Below are positions 46,648 through 57,200 of a DNA stretch of 64,000 nucleotides, in pieces. This DNA comes from Paraphaeosphaeria minitans. Its lineage: Eukaryota; Ascomycota; Dothideomycetes; Pleosporales; Didymosphaeriaceae. The first letter of the stretch is position 1, and each line of letters starts with the position of its first letter. The notes under the pieces were generated by a model. It was given only the letters and a program-made list of their open reading frames with translations. It ran no database searches and was not told the origin of the DNA. The translations under genes and the position numbers were made by a program. The DNA lies in assembly GCA_015832175.1 (NCBI GenBank), contig WJXW01000016.1, forward strand, positions 1,178,001-1,242,000, in the 5' to 3' direction.

Positions 46648-46689
46648 GCCTACGCCTTCGCCTACGCCTACGCCTACGCCTACGCCTAC
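46648..46689 (+). repeat. (TACGCC)n hexanucleotide array
   Basis: About six TACGCC units with one TTCGCC variant, some 330 bp upstream of the acuK start. Confidence 0.9.
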
Positions 46690-47015
46690 ACTTCCTCCCA
46701 CCTCTTCACCTACCCCAGCTTGCTGCTGCGGGCCCCCCCTCCCCCCTGGCCATTGGAGCGGCGCCCGTGTCACGGCAGCGCCCGTTCGAGCAAGCCAGCG
46801 CACGCGTGATCGCATTCTCCAAACACGCAGCTGGGACGCCGTCGCCCGTGTGTGCCCGCACCCGCATTGGCTGAGCCGATGCCCTGGGACTCAAGTGCTG
46901 CTCTCACGCCTGCACACTGAAGGAAAACGTGCGCCTTCACCACCGCAGACCCCATTGGCCCCCCCGTCCCCCCCGACGTGGTGCAAGTCCATCCCCAGAA
47001 GCAATATTAGACACC

Positions 47016-49285
47016 ATGTCCTCCCCAGACCCAGACCCGGAGCCAGAGCATGCATCGCCATCGCCCTCGCCCGAGTACAGCGGCCCCGAAGGGAGCGACA
47101 GCGGCGACCTCGACATGACAGCCCACCACAAGACTGAGTCGCGCTCGGCCGACCATTCTCCAGAGTCCAAACTCAACCGCACCGTCAAGTCAAACGCAAA
47201 GGACCCCACCCGCCCCCGCCGCAAAAAGGCCCGTCGCGCATGCTTTGCCTGCCAGCGTGCCCATCTGACCTGCGGTGAGTGATGGCTCTAGACTAGCTTT
47301 GGTTGCCAGACGTGCATCTTGTCTCTCGTGAGACCACTCCTACCAAAGACGCCGTGCTGAAACCCCACAGGCGACGAGCGTCCCTGCCAACGCTGCATCA
47401 AGCGCGGTCTGCAGGACCACTGCATGGATGGTGTGCGCAAAAAGGCAAAGTATCTCCACGATGCACCGGACGGAGCCCTCATGCCTGGCGTGGGCGGTCA
47501 CTATCCCCACATGAACGGCAACCGTCCGGTCCCCGTCCCCGTCCCCGTCCCCGTCCCCGTCCATGACCCGGGAGCCGTGGCCGTGGCCGTGGCCGTGGCC
47601 CAGCAAGGAGCCTACTTCACCCAGCCGCCTTCTGCCACCTACTACTCCCAGAACCCTGCGCCGAATCAAGCTGTACCGGTGCAAGACCCATCTTATACCA
47701 ACCCACAGCCTCCGATATCGCCGCAGTACGCCCAGAACACGCAGGCTGCAATGGCCGCTGCTCCTGCGCCCGCCTCCCAAAGCACACATATGCCACAGTT
47801 TGGCGGCCCTCTCTTTGATCCCAGTGATCCTGCCCTGTTCAATTTCGACATCTCAAGTCTCAACTTCGGGAACCATTACGGCGCATTGGAGCTTGGCATG
47901 CTCGGCCACATGTCGTCGGCCGCCATAGACGTGCCCACCAACGACAACCCTTTGAACCAGGCCGCCCATGCGTACAACGGTCCGATGGGCTCTGCACCGT
48001 ACGCTGAAAACCACGACTTACCCGCCCACGTGTCGTTCGGCCCAGACGGCCTCCCGTCAGCCGAATGGCAGAACCCCCACTCGCGGCACGGTAGCCTGCA
48101 GGTCCACACGCCAAACAACACACCTGTCACTACCGATCGGCACGACAGCCTCAATGGGCCCATGGCCTATGCAATCGGTCAAGGTGGGCCTTCCAGCTTA
48201 TCGAGCGCCAGCCCTGCATCCATGGATTACAACGCCGGCTATGACAACGAGAACCCCATGTCCGCTGCGACCTTCTTTGCCAACGCGAACCAGTCGCAGT
48301 CGCGCGCTTCTCCGACGACGCATCGTGCGCAACAGGAGAACCGTCCACCGGGAGGCCCACTGTATCAGATGCATCCCAATGCAGGGCGAAAACGACAATC
48401 CAAACTCATCTATGAGAAGGTCACCAAGCCTTACAATTACCCATCCGCGCATCATCGCTTGGTTGTCGCGTGCAGCAGAAGGTTCTCCAGGAGGAACCAG
48501 GATAGTGTGCGGACCTCTCTAGGTCTGTTCAGGCCTTCTTTGCTGATCAACGCTTCCCATCTCGATAGCGACGATCTCATCCATGCCGAGAAGAACCTGC
48601 AGCGCTCGTTGATATCCATGCTCGAGTGCTTCGGCGAGGTGGGTACGCCATCGCTGATTGTGCGTCGCACGGGCGAAGTCGTGGGCACGAACAAAGAGTT
48701 TGAGATCTTGACCGGCTGGAAGAGAGAAGTTTTGCTGGGGACGGAACCCAACCTCAACGCAAACTTGGGTAGCAGTCAGCAGCGCTCCAACGAGAGCGGG
48801 CTGTCCAGCCAAAGCAGCACCACACCGACGCTACCAGGCCAAGAGCCTGAAGCGGGCCCGTACCCCGTCAACATTGTCGAGCTCCTGGACGAGCCATCGG
48901 CGGTGGAATATCTGTCGGATTTTGCCAACCTCGCGACCGCGGATCCCCTAGGCCGAGGCCACCGTCGTGTCAACTTCCTACGCTACCAGACCAAAGACGA
49001 TTTGGCGCGTGAGGCAGAGCGACCGCGCGGAGCGAATGGCGACCGGCTCAAACACGAGCCGCTTGTGAAACAGGAAGATGGCATCATCCACCGTGGAGAA
49101 GCGATGAGAAGTTTAGGGGCGCACAACGGCCTCATTGATAGCATGATCATGTGGCATATCAAGAGGGATAACTTCGATATGCCCATGTTGGTTGCTTTTC
49201 AGGTACGTCGTCACCGAGTGCGTCTTGATTGGCATTGTACTGACGTCGGTGATAGATTATGCCTGTGCTGAGCACGACACAGTAG
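47016..49285 (+). CDS. acuK: Transcription activator of gluconeogenesis (acuK/ERT1 family)
   Basis: Nuclear Zn2Cys6 activator of gluconeogenic genes (PEP carboxykinase, fructose bisphosphatase) during growth on gluconeogenic carbon sources. Three exons, 47016-47274, 47371-49202 and 49256-49285; 706 aa. The zinc cluster is characteristic: [11 protein letters not shown] then (across intron 1) [18 protein letters not shown], followed by [20 protein letters not shown]. The middle is low-complexity with PV and AV dipeptide runs encoded by CCCGTC and GTGGCC repeats. [20 protein letters not shown] and [17 protein letters not shown] are family motifs. The PAS-like region contains [20 protein letters not shown] and [11 protein letters not shown]. 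The C-terminus [13 protein letters not shown] is completed by a 10-codon last exon. The length matches the family. Confidence 0.93.
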
Positions 49286-49912
49286 CATTGTGCAAAAGTA
49301 TGCGAGAAGCGCAGACTCGTTGCATGGTACGGCCGCGATCAAGGCTTTGTCGAAACAAAAGTGATACCCTCTCCCCACCCAGGGTGCCCAAAATTCTGTA
49401 CTTGGCATGTTGATACCTGGATGTTTCTGCTTTTCTACACTGGTTTTCTTCTCTTTGCATGTATTGATCATCGTGTTCATGCCGGGCTTGGGTTGGCCGC
49501 ATGGACCATGGCCTGGACAGGTTCTCTTTGGGACGCTGGAACAGGTCCGCTCTTCGGCGCCATCACTCTCAGTTGTACTAGTACGCTGATGATTCAAGTT
49601 TTGCCATCACATGGGGAGAACCTGCCAGCTGCTCTCGCGAAGCTCGGCGTACGAGGTTCGTGTCGTTTGGCGGGCGGGTAATGGCTAATCATATCGGACA
49701 CCCCACCGTGCATGGCTGGCTGGTGAGGCAAGTGGGTGTTTGGTGCACGGGGTGGGAAACAAAATGAACGCTAGCGTGTCCAAAAGGGACGAACCGAATC
49801 GCTTCATGGATCCGAGTGTTCTTGTTTGAAAATCTAATCGTATATAACATCATATGTCTAATCCGTGCAGTCGTAATCGTGACAACGTCCTTGGCCTCTC
49901 AACGTTGTGTGC
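49286..49912. other. Convergent intergenic region
   Basis: 3' flanks of acuK and FMN1, which converge. Frames here (for example near 49361-49681) have hydrophobic runs but no motif. No RNA gene is recognised. Confidence 0.5.
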
Positions 49913-50683
49913 TCAGGGAATTACCTCGCTCTTGGCCAGAATCCCGCTCTGGCCCTTGGCCTCTCCCGTCGGCTCGTTGCCTCCCTCCCCAGACAACCAT
50001 GCATCTCGCTGCCATCGTTCGTAGGCGGGTCGCGCCAGGCTCCTCTGCGCGACGCGAATGTCCTCTCTAATGTCCTCGACCAGGGCTTCCTTGGACACGT
50101 AGTCGTATTCTGGACGTATGTGGCCCAGGATGATGAGCGAGAGGGTGGCGCCATAGAAGTCTTGGGCAAACGAGTGCAGGATGTGTATCTCGATGCTGCG
50201 CTGCGAGTTCTTGTAGTACGGGTTGTAACCTATGCTCAGGACCGTCGGGTAGACCTTGGCTTCCTTGAGTCTGCCTGGGGTGATGGGGCGGCTTGGGGGC
50301 GCCGTGGCGGGTGTTTCCAGGTCGGCTACTGCGTGGTTGGAGCTTCGCTCGGGTATCGCCGTGTCGCCTGTTGCGCTCGGCACGCTCAGCTCCGTGGTCA
50401 GGGTGGGTATTGTGCTATGGTCGAGCGATGCGTAGCCGTAGTAGATGCCCGATTCGAGGTCGTCGTGCCCGCCGATGCTGAGGCCCGTGAGCGGGATGTT
50501 GGCCGTAGGGATGCCGAGGTCTTTGGAGCCGCGCCCGAAGCCTTTGACGACAGGTCCACGTAGCGTGAGTGGGAACGGCGGTTGGACGGCTGCGCCCGGT
50601 TAGCATCGTGCGCATGCGATGATTCACGGAGGCGCACTGTCTGGCCCTGCGATGGCGTCGCGGGGCGCGTTTGGGCGGCTCAT
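49913..50683 (-). CDS. FMN1: Riboflavin kinase
   Basis: Phosphorylates riboflavin with ATP to FMN. Two exons, 50683-50638 (46 nt) and 50589-49913, with a 48-nt intron (GTGCGC..CGCAG); 240 aa. The alternative donor eight bases further on breaks the frame. The fold's motifs are present: [39 protein letters not shown], then after a ~55-residue Thr/Ser-rich insertion [34 protein letters not shown] and [20 protein letters not shown]. These include the PTAN metal/ATP loop and the catalytic Glu in SIEIHI. It is the last intact gene before the repeat block, whose border lies under 300 bp upstream of its start codon. Confidence 0.95.
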
Positions 50684-50992
50684 GTCTGTCGCGTGCGTCT
50701 TTGTGTGTCCTGGGCCAGGTACAAGAGACGGACATTCAGAGTCTGGGTGGCGTTGGTCAACGTGGGAGTTCAGAGTTGTCGATGGCGAGCTTCTCGTAGC
50801 TTCGCCGAGCGCGGGGTGGTGGGGCGGATTCGGCGGGGCACAGAAAGCGTCTTCTGTCCTCTAGTCCTCGTAGCAACACTGTTTTATCTTCTGGTCTCAC
50901 TCCCAGACTGCAGCATATCAGACCAGTTTGAACCAAAGGGTACTACGACCTGCCTGATATCGCTCTAATAAATATGTGTACTCTTTGCCGAA

Positions 50993-51716
50993 GTTTATGT
51001 TAAATCCAAGAGGATAGCTAGTCCTGAAGGGTTAATGTTGGTTCTCGGGCAGGAGTACTTACAAAAGGTCAAGGGGTCTTATTAATATAATAGTATTTTG
51101 CGAAGTGTAATAAGTTAATGTGGCGCATATGGGATACGGGTAGGGCCATGGGCCCTACAACACGAACAGGGCGATAACCTGAGAAATGATCACCTGACTA
51201 CTACGAGCTTCTCACTTAGCTTACTACTTCCTTATGTAAACTATGTCTATATAAGACGCACTACTAAGCAGGCTTCTCTTACTTAGTAATAATATGTTAC
51301 GAACTAGATAGCAGTGTAGGAGTTAGGCGCTTATAAAGGTATAATAAAGCAACAATAGGGTTACAAACGTAACAAAGAGATACTAAGAGGCTTAGATTAG
51401 ATTACGTAATACGCTTAACCGCTTAGGAGCCCTAAGTAGCTAAGTAGGTTATATAATGTACTTAGTTACTTAGGAGCACTAAGTAGTAGAGTAGCCCTAG
51501 TATATAGGAATGTAAGGATAAGCCTATTATACTTATATTTAATGTATTTATTAATCTATTATTTAGATTCTAGTAGACTATGTTATTAATTTATTACACT
51601 TTACAAGATACTATTATATTAATAAGACCTTCTACCTTTGTAAGTACTCCTACCTAAGAACTAACCTTCACCCTTTAGGACTAGCTACCCTATTAGATTT
51701 AATATCTTAAACACCC
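50993..51716. repeat. Foldback structure with ~115-bp inverted arms
   Basis: The left arm (about 50993-51115) and right arm (about 51578-51716) are reverse complements over more than 100 bp (for example GGATAGCTAGTCCTGAAGGG against the mutated complement near 51690), enclosing ~460 bp. The right arm carries many C-to-T changes relative to the left. The loop has a TATA-like CTATATAAGACGC near 51248 and two copies of CTTAGGAGC(C/A)CTAAGTAG (about 51422 and 51469). It may be a MITE or foldback element, or two inverted partial LTR copies. No clear target duplication is visible. Confidence 0.65.
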
Positions 51717-54026
51717 TTAATATAAGTACTTTACAAACTCCTACCTCTTCTATAGCTTTAGGTGCTGCTAAGATTACTTCTTTAAAAAATAGTAGTAAAG
51801 TATATAAACCTAATCTCTACTTTAGTAAATAATCTTAAACTAACGTCTAGATTCTTTAGTTAGACCTCTACTTTTTTAACTTAAATAAACCTCTTAAAGA
51901 TAAGAAAAAAGTTATTTTTATAGTAATATATATGTAAAAAGATGTAGGATTATAGATCTATCTCTATCTTAAAAAATACCTAGGAATAGACCACAATAAC
52001 GATAACAACAATTACGTAAATAATAACACTAATATAGTTAATATTATTAAAGATTATAATAACTTCAAGAAATACCTTAAACAACTCTTTAGAATTACTA
52101 ATAAGGACTGTATTATAAAAGTAAAAATTTAGACTATAATTTAAAAGTAATTAGTAGCTAAGTATATAGTTAAATTTTATAAATACGCTGTGTAAATTAA
52201 CTAGGATAATAAATCTCTTTAAGATATATATAAGTAAGGACTTTAATAAAAACTATATAAGGAACTCTTACGTAGTAGTACACGAATTACTAATCTTAAA
52301 GAACTATATAAAGAAACTATTAAAATTCATAGAGAATAGTTCTTACTCTAATAGGAGCTCTACTAAAACCCCAGGGTAATAAGCTTTACATAACCTATAA
52401 AAGTAGTTTATAAGAACCTTATTAAAGTTATCTAAAGATAACAACTAAGGAACTACTAGAGATATAAACTAATAGAAGATATTTAGTTTAACTATATAAG
52501 TAAAGGAAAAGAAGGAAAAATAGGCCCTAAGTAGCCTAATAAACGTGTTTTAGATAGAAGTTAATAATTAATAACTAAGACCTATAAATGCTTTATATAT
52601 AGTAAACTAGGCTATATAGCTAGAAACTATAGATTAAAGAATAAAGTTTATTAAACTAAGTTAAATATACTAACTATTAAGGACTAAGAACCTAATAAGG
52701 AATAGGAAATTATTATAACGCTATTTAGTTACTAACGCGTTACACTAGAGTAAAGTAAGTAATTAGATTTACCTAACCTATAATTATATAAAGATCTAGA
52801 AGACAACTCTAACGTATACTATAACGCTAAAGATATAAAAGAGATACTAAGATCTCCTACTCCTAACCTATAAAGTAGGCAGGAAGAAGATAACTCTATG
52901 TTACCTAAGTATAAACTAAATGTTTAGGACTACATAGAACCCTACTAGCTAAGAGATAGAGACCTAGGATATAAGTAAGCTCTATTCCTAGATAAACTAA
53001 ATATAGCACTAAAAGGAATGCAACCCTATAAAAATAAAGAGTTAGACTACATACTAAAGTACTACCTAACCTACTAAAACCCTATACACTAATTCTATAT
53101 ATAGACGCATTGCGAAGAACTAATATACACATAATATAAGGCGGAGAAAGAGGAGAATAAGAGACAACCTAAGAAAACCCTATGTTATAGATAGATATGG
53201 ACAGACTACCCTATCGCAGCCTATAATAAACACCTCTAGAATAAATAATAAGTAAAATAGTTCCCTTACTTTACGCTAAAAGGTAATAAAAACTATAATA
53301 TACTTATTAATAGAGATAGTATATAACTATACTAGTATACGTGTCTAAACTAAGACTACAAATACTACTATATAGCTAAACGTTTAGATAGCTTTACAAA
53401 TTGCCCCACGTAAGAAGTAATAATAGAACTACTAATTTAACTAGTATATAGGAATAGTAAAGACTATAAGAGAAAAAACAATAGAACGTCCTTATAGGAA
53501 GAAGAAGAAAATAATCTATATAAGCTATATACTTAAGAATAATAATAGAAGTAAATACTTAGAAACGTATACTAGGCACTAGAACTTAACTATAACTTAT
53601 ATAAATAGATGTCTTTAGGCGTAAACTTAGACAGGAAAATGTTTTTATTAAATTAAATACTATAGTAAGCACAGTATTAATTAAGCTACTAGTATAGCTC
53701 TAAGGAATATAGGCTTAAGCTTTTATAAACCTAGAAGTAGAAAAGAACTTTATATTTTATTAGTTAGTAAGATAAGCAGGACTTATAATATTAGAGAAAG
53801 AAGTATTTTATATTATCTATATCGTAAATAGATCTCTAATACCTAAAACACCTTAGATATACTAGGAGGTTGCGACCACAATAATAGTCTAAAGATATAA
53901 AGAGAAACTTACCTTAGATATCTTACTAGGATCTAAGTATACGTTAGTCTTAAGATTACCTTAGTTAATAATACACAACCTATAGATTAACTAGGGTATA
54001 AAGAAATATTATTTAAACGCTATAAT

Positions 54027-54218
54027 TATTATGGGCTAGCCTTAGAGAGTAAATAGAACTGTAAGTGCCAAATATAAAGAATAAATTCTAGGTATTAAGT
54101 CTTAATAGGGGGGTGTACTACTTATAAAAAGAGTTTTCTTTAGTAGGTCTACTTTTTTAGGGCAGTTCTTTTCCTTAAAATCTTTCTAAAGGCTAAGGCT
54201 ATGCCCTAGCCTATTATA
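54027..54218 (-). repeat. 3' LTR of the nested Gypsy element
   Basis: 192 bp, about 87% identical by eye to the copy at 60987-61178. Ends read TATTATGGGCT and AGCCTATTATA. The canonical TG..CA ends appear as TA..TA, as expected after RIP. Confidence 0.88.
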
Positions 54219-57200
54219 TACCCTAGACCTTACTTAGTTTAAAACGTCTTATAGTTATAAAGTAAGCTTTAGAGATCTTAGGAGTATTATACTATAGTAA
54301 GGCGGTAGTGTAGAGACAGCCCTAAGGTGGCCTTAGGGCGATGGCCCTTATTAGGCAGTTTATTTATTTACCTTATTGTTATAAGGTAATAGGACGGCGC
54401 TCCTACCCTTTTTAATATAATTATTATATGTCTATTACCTTAGCAGTGTGTTACTATTGTAGTTTCTTTATATTTATATTACTTTACCTTCTTTCTTCTC
54501 TTCTCTACTCTCTCTTTTCTATACTAACCTTAACCTGCGCCTATTCTAACTTCCTTAACTATCTATAACTACCTCTATCTTTACCTCTTTTTAGCCCTAA
54601 TCTAGTTCTCCTCTTATTCCTACGCTATACGCCTCTATGCTCTTATTAGCCTTTTAGCCTTTTTTTTTAGTGTTTTATTCGCAGCCGCAGCTAATGTTAA
54701 TATTATTAATAATAGCCTCTAAAGTAGCGCCGCCTTAGTAGATATTTTTAGTCCTAGTAGTAGTAGTAGTAATAACCCTTTAGACCTAAACTAGCGCTTT
54801 ACTAAGCCTAGCTATGTGTACACTAAAGAGGAGATTAATAATACTAAAGTAGAAAAAATTCTCTAGAGCTTTAATACACTTACGTAGTAGCCTAATAGTA
54901 GTAATTACTTTTACCCCTTTTATAATCTCTAAAAAGCGCGTACTAGCTAATTACCCTAACCCTATTACTTCTACCTATACTTTAAAGCGGCTTTGCGTTA
55001 ATAAGAGCGCAGTCCTTTAAGGAGATAGTTTAAATAAAGAGCTAGCTAACCCTAATATAGGCCTTATATATATTAAATATATTAGGCGCCTAAGGTAGCT
55101 TAGGTGCGTAGAGTAAGTCTGTAGCCTTATATTCTAGACTATTATTAATATTTATATAGCTATTAACTATTCTAGGGCTACTCCTATAGCGCCTACTATT
55201 ACACTAAGGCTACCTACTAGTATAATTCTGCCCCCTTTACTAATAACCTAGGCCTAAGGTAGGCTCTACGCCTCTAGATTAAATACGTAGAGTAAGGCTA
55301 GGTTAATAGTAATTTGCATATCTATAATCCTAGAATATATAGCACTAACCTTTAGAAGCCTATAACTAGAACGCTATCTACCTTTATAGTAGAGTTCTAC
55401 TACTTAGTCTAGTAGTATAAGTAGTACCTAAACTTAGCGCTTAAGAACTCTAGCCTAATCTAGAAGCTAGGCTCCCTTACTATACCCCTATCTTAGCGTA
55501 GTAATAGAATAGTAGTTGCCCCCCCTAGTATAGATATAGCCCTAGTAGCACTTTTACTCTAGATAACTCTAGCCTAGCGTAGTAGTAACTATAATTAGAA
55601 TCTAGTAGCGTTAGCTAATAATATAGTAGAGTAAATAAATAATATAGGAAATTATATCTAGCAATCTAAAAAGAGCATAGGCTAGCGTCTAGATAAAGTA
55701 ATCTAAACTTAAGCGTAGACTACTAACCTACTTACTACTATTATAAAGCGACTTAGAATAGCTCCTAGCTAACACTACTCTACCTTTTTAGTAGTCTTAG
55801 CCTAACAGCGTATACCCTTTAACCTATATTAAGAGCCTTATAGAGTAACTCTACCTAAGCCTTTATTTAGGGCTAGCTTAGTATACCCTTTTAAGTGCCA
55901 CTGCTACTAGTGCGAAGAGTAATATAGTTATTATAACCCCTCTTTATTTCTACCTAGTGTTACTTTAGTGCTACTTTAGTTATAGCAACCTTAGAGCTAA
56001 TAGCCTTTAGTAGTTTTTAGATAGATAGCGCCTCTACTAGATTAATAGAAGAATAAATTCTTAAATACCTATTATAGCTTTCTTTGTAATATTTATATGT
56101 TCTTCCCTATAGGCTAGATAGGACTATTATTATACCTATAGTCCCCCTAGGTAGCCTTAAAGCAGTCTAGAGCTGTAGTATCTATAATATTTTTAACTAG
56201 TACCTAAGTTAGTAATACCTATTTAGACTACTTTACTAGTGCCTATTATTATTTTCCCTAAGTATTCTTAATACGTAGAACCTCCTCTACTTTCTATTTA
56301 TATAGGTCTAGGTCCGCTTCTTCTAGCTCTAGGGCTAGGCCTAGCTAGGCGTTAGCCTAGGTTTAACTAAGTAGGGGATTGTCTACTGCTTACTTAAGGA
56401 GGTTAATATAAATAGTTTTATAAAGATTGCTAGACAGGTCTAGTGTTACTATAAGTAGAAATAGTACAGCTATTATAGTGTACTTAACCTTAAGCTAGTT
56501 AAGTTTCTTCTTTAGCTAGTTAGTTTTTATGTTATATAGTAAGAACTATACTTTATCTCTAACTTAGAATTACTCTATAGAGTAGTAAGTATAGTTTATA
56601 GCCTCTATAGTGCGCTGCTATTTATAGGCAATAGTAGTCTAGGCTAAAGCTATTTCTCTTTTAAAGTAGTCTAAGAAGTGCTTTGCCCTTTTAGTAGGGG
56701 TATAGGTAGATTCTACTAGTAAAAGGATTCTTTTAAGGAGATTAACATAATATCTATTTAGTAGAAGGTTTAGGCTTAGGCCTATAGTAGTAGATACTCT
56801 ATTATTTAATATAAGCTAGTAGGCTAGGAGGTAGTCTAGCTAGTCTATCTATTTAAAGTTAACTATAATGTAGAGGACTAAAAGTACTTTCTAGTTTACC
56901 CTCTCTATACTGCTGTTAGTCTAGGGGTAGTATACTATAGAAAGGAGTTATTTTATTCTAGTTAATTTATATAGCGTAGTCTAGAACTTCCCTAGCTAGT
57001 CTAAGCCTTTGTCTGTAATTAGTAAGGTAGGGAAGCTATAGAACTACTACTATATATTATAGAAGTAGGCTATATAGTGCTTTACTATTATAGAAGTTAT
57101 AGCTTCTAGTTATATATACTTTAACAGCCTATTAGTAATTATAAGTAGGTATCGCAGTGCTGCTGTAGAGGCCTAGGGGAGGTCTACTATAAAATCTATT

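Larger units (their letters stand above)
44526..47015. other. Tandem-repeat island upstream of acuK
   Basis: 2.5 kb with no supportable gene but at least seven separate simple-sequence arrays with units of 4 to 20 bp (listed individually). Long frames through it encode only repeated dipeptides (RG, SA, CL) or Pro/Ala runs and exist on both strands at once, so they are not genes. The island separates the MFS gene from acuK and forms acuK's upstream region. Confidence 0.75.

Noticed and set aside
47340..47789. Minus-strand frame with GHGHGH and DGDGDG repeats
   Set aside because: It is the complement of the PV/AV-coding repeats within the acuK exon.
1..50900. Secondary-metabolite gene cluster (two Zn2Cys6 regulators, an MFS exporter, amidases)
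   Set aside because: The genes are far apart, interleaved with housekeeping genes, and no polyketide synthase, NRPS, terpene cyclase or similar backbone gene is present.
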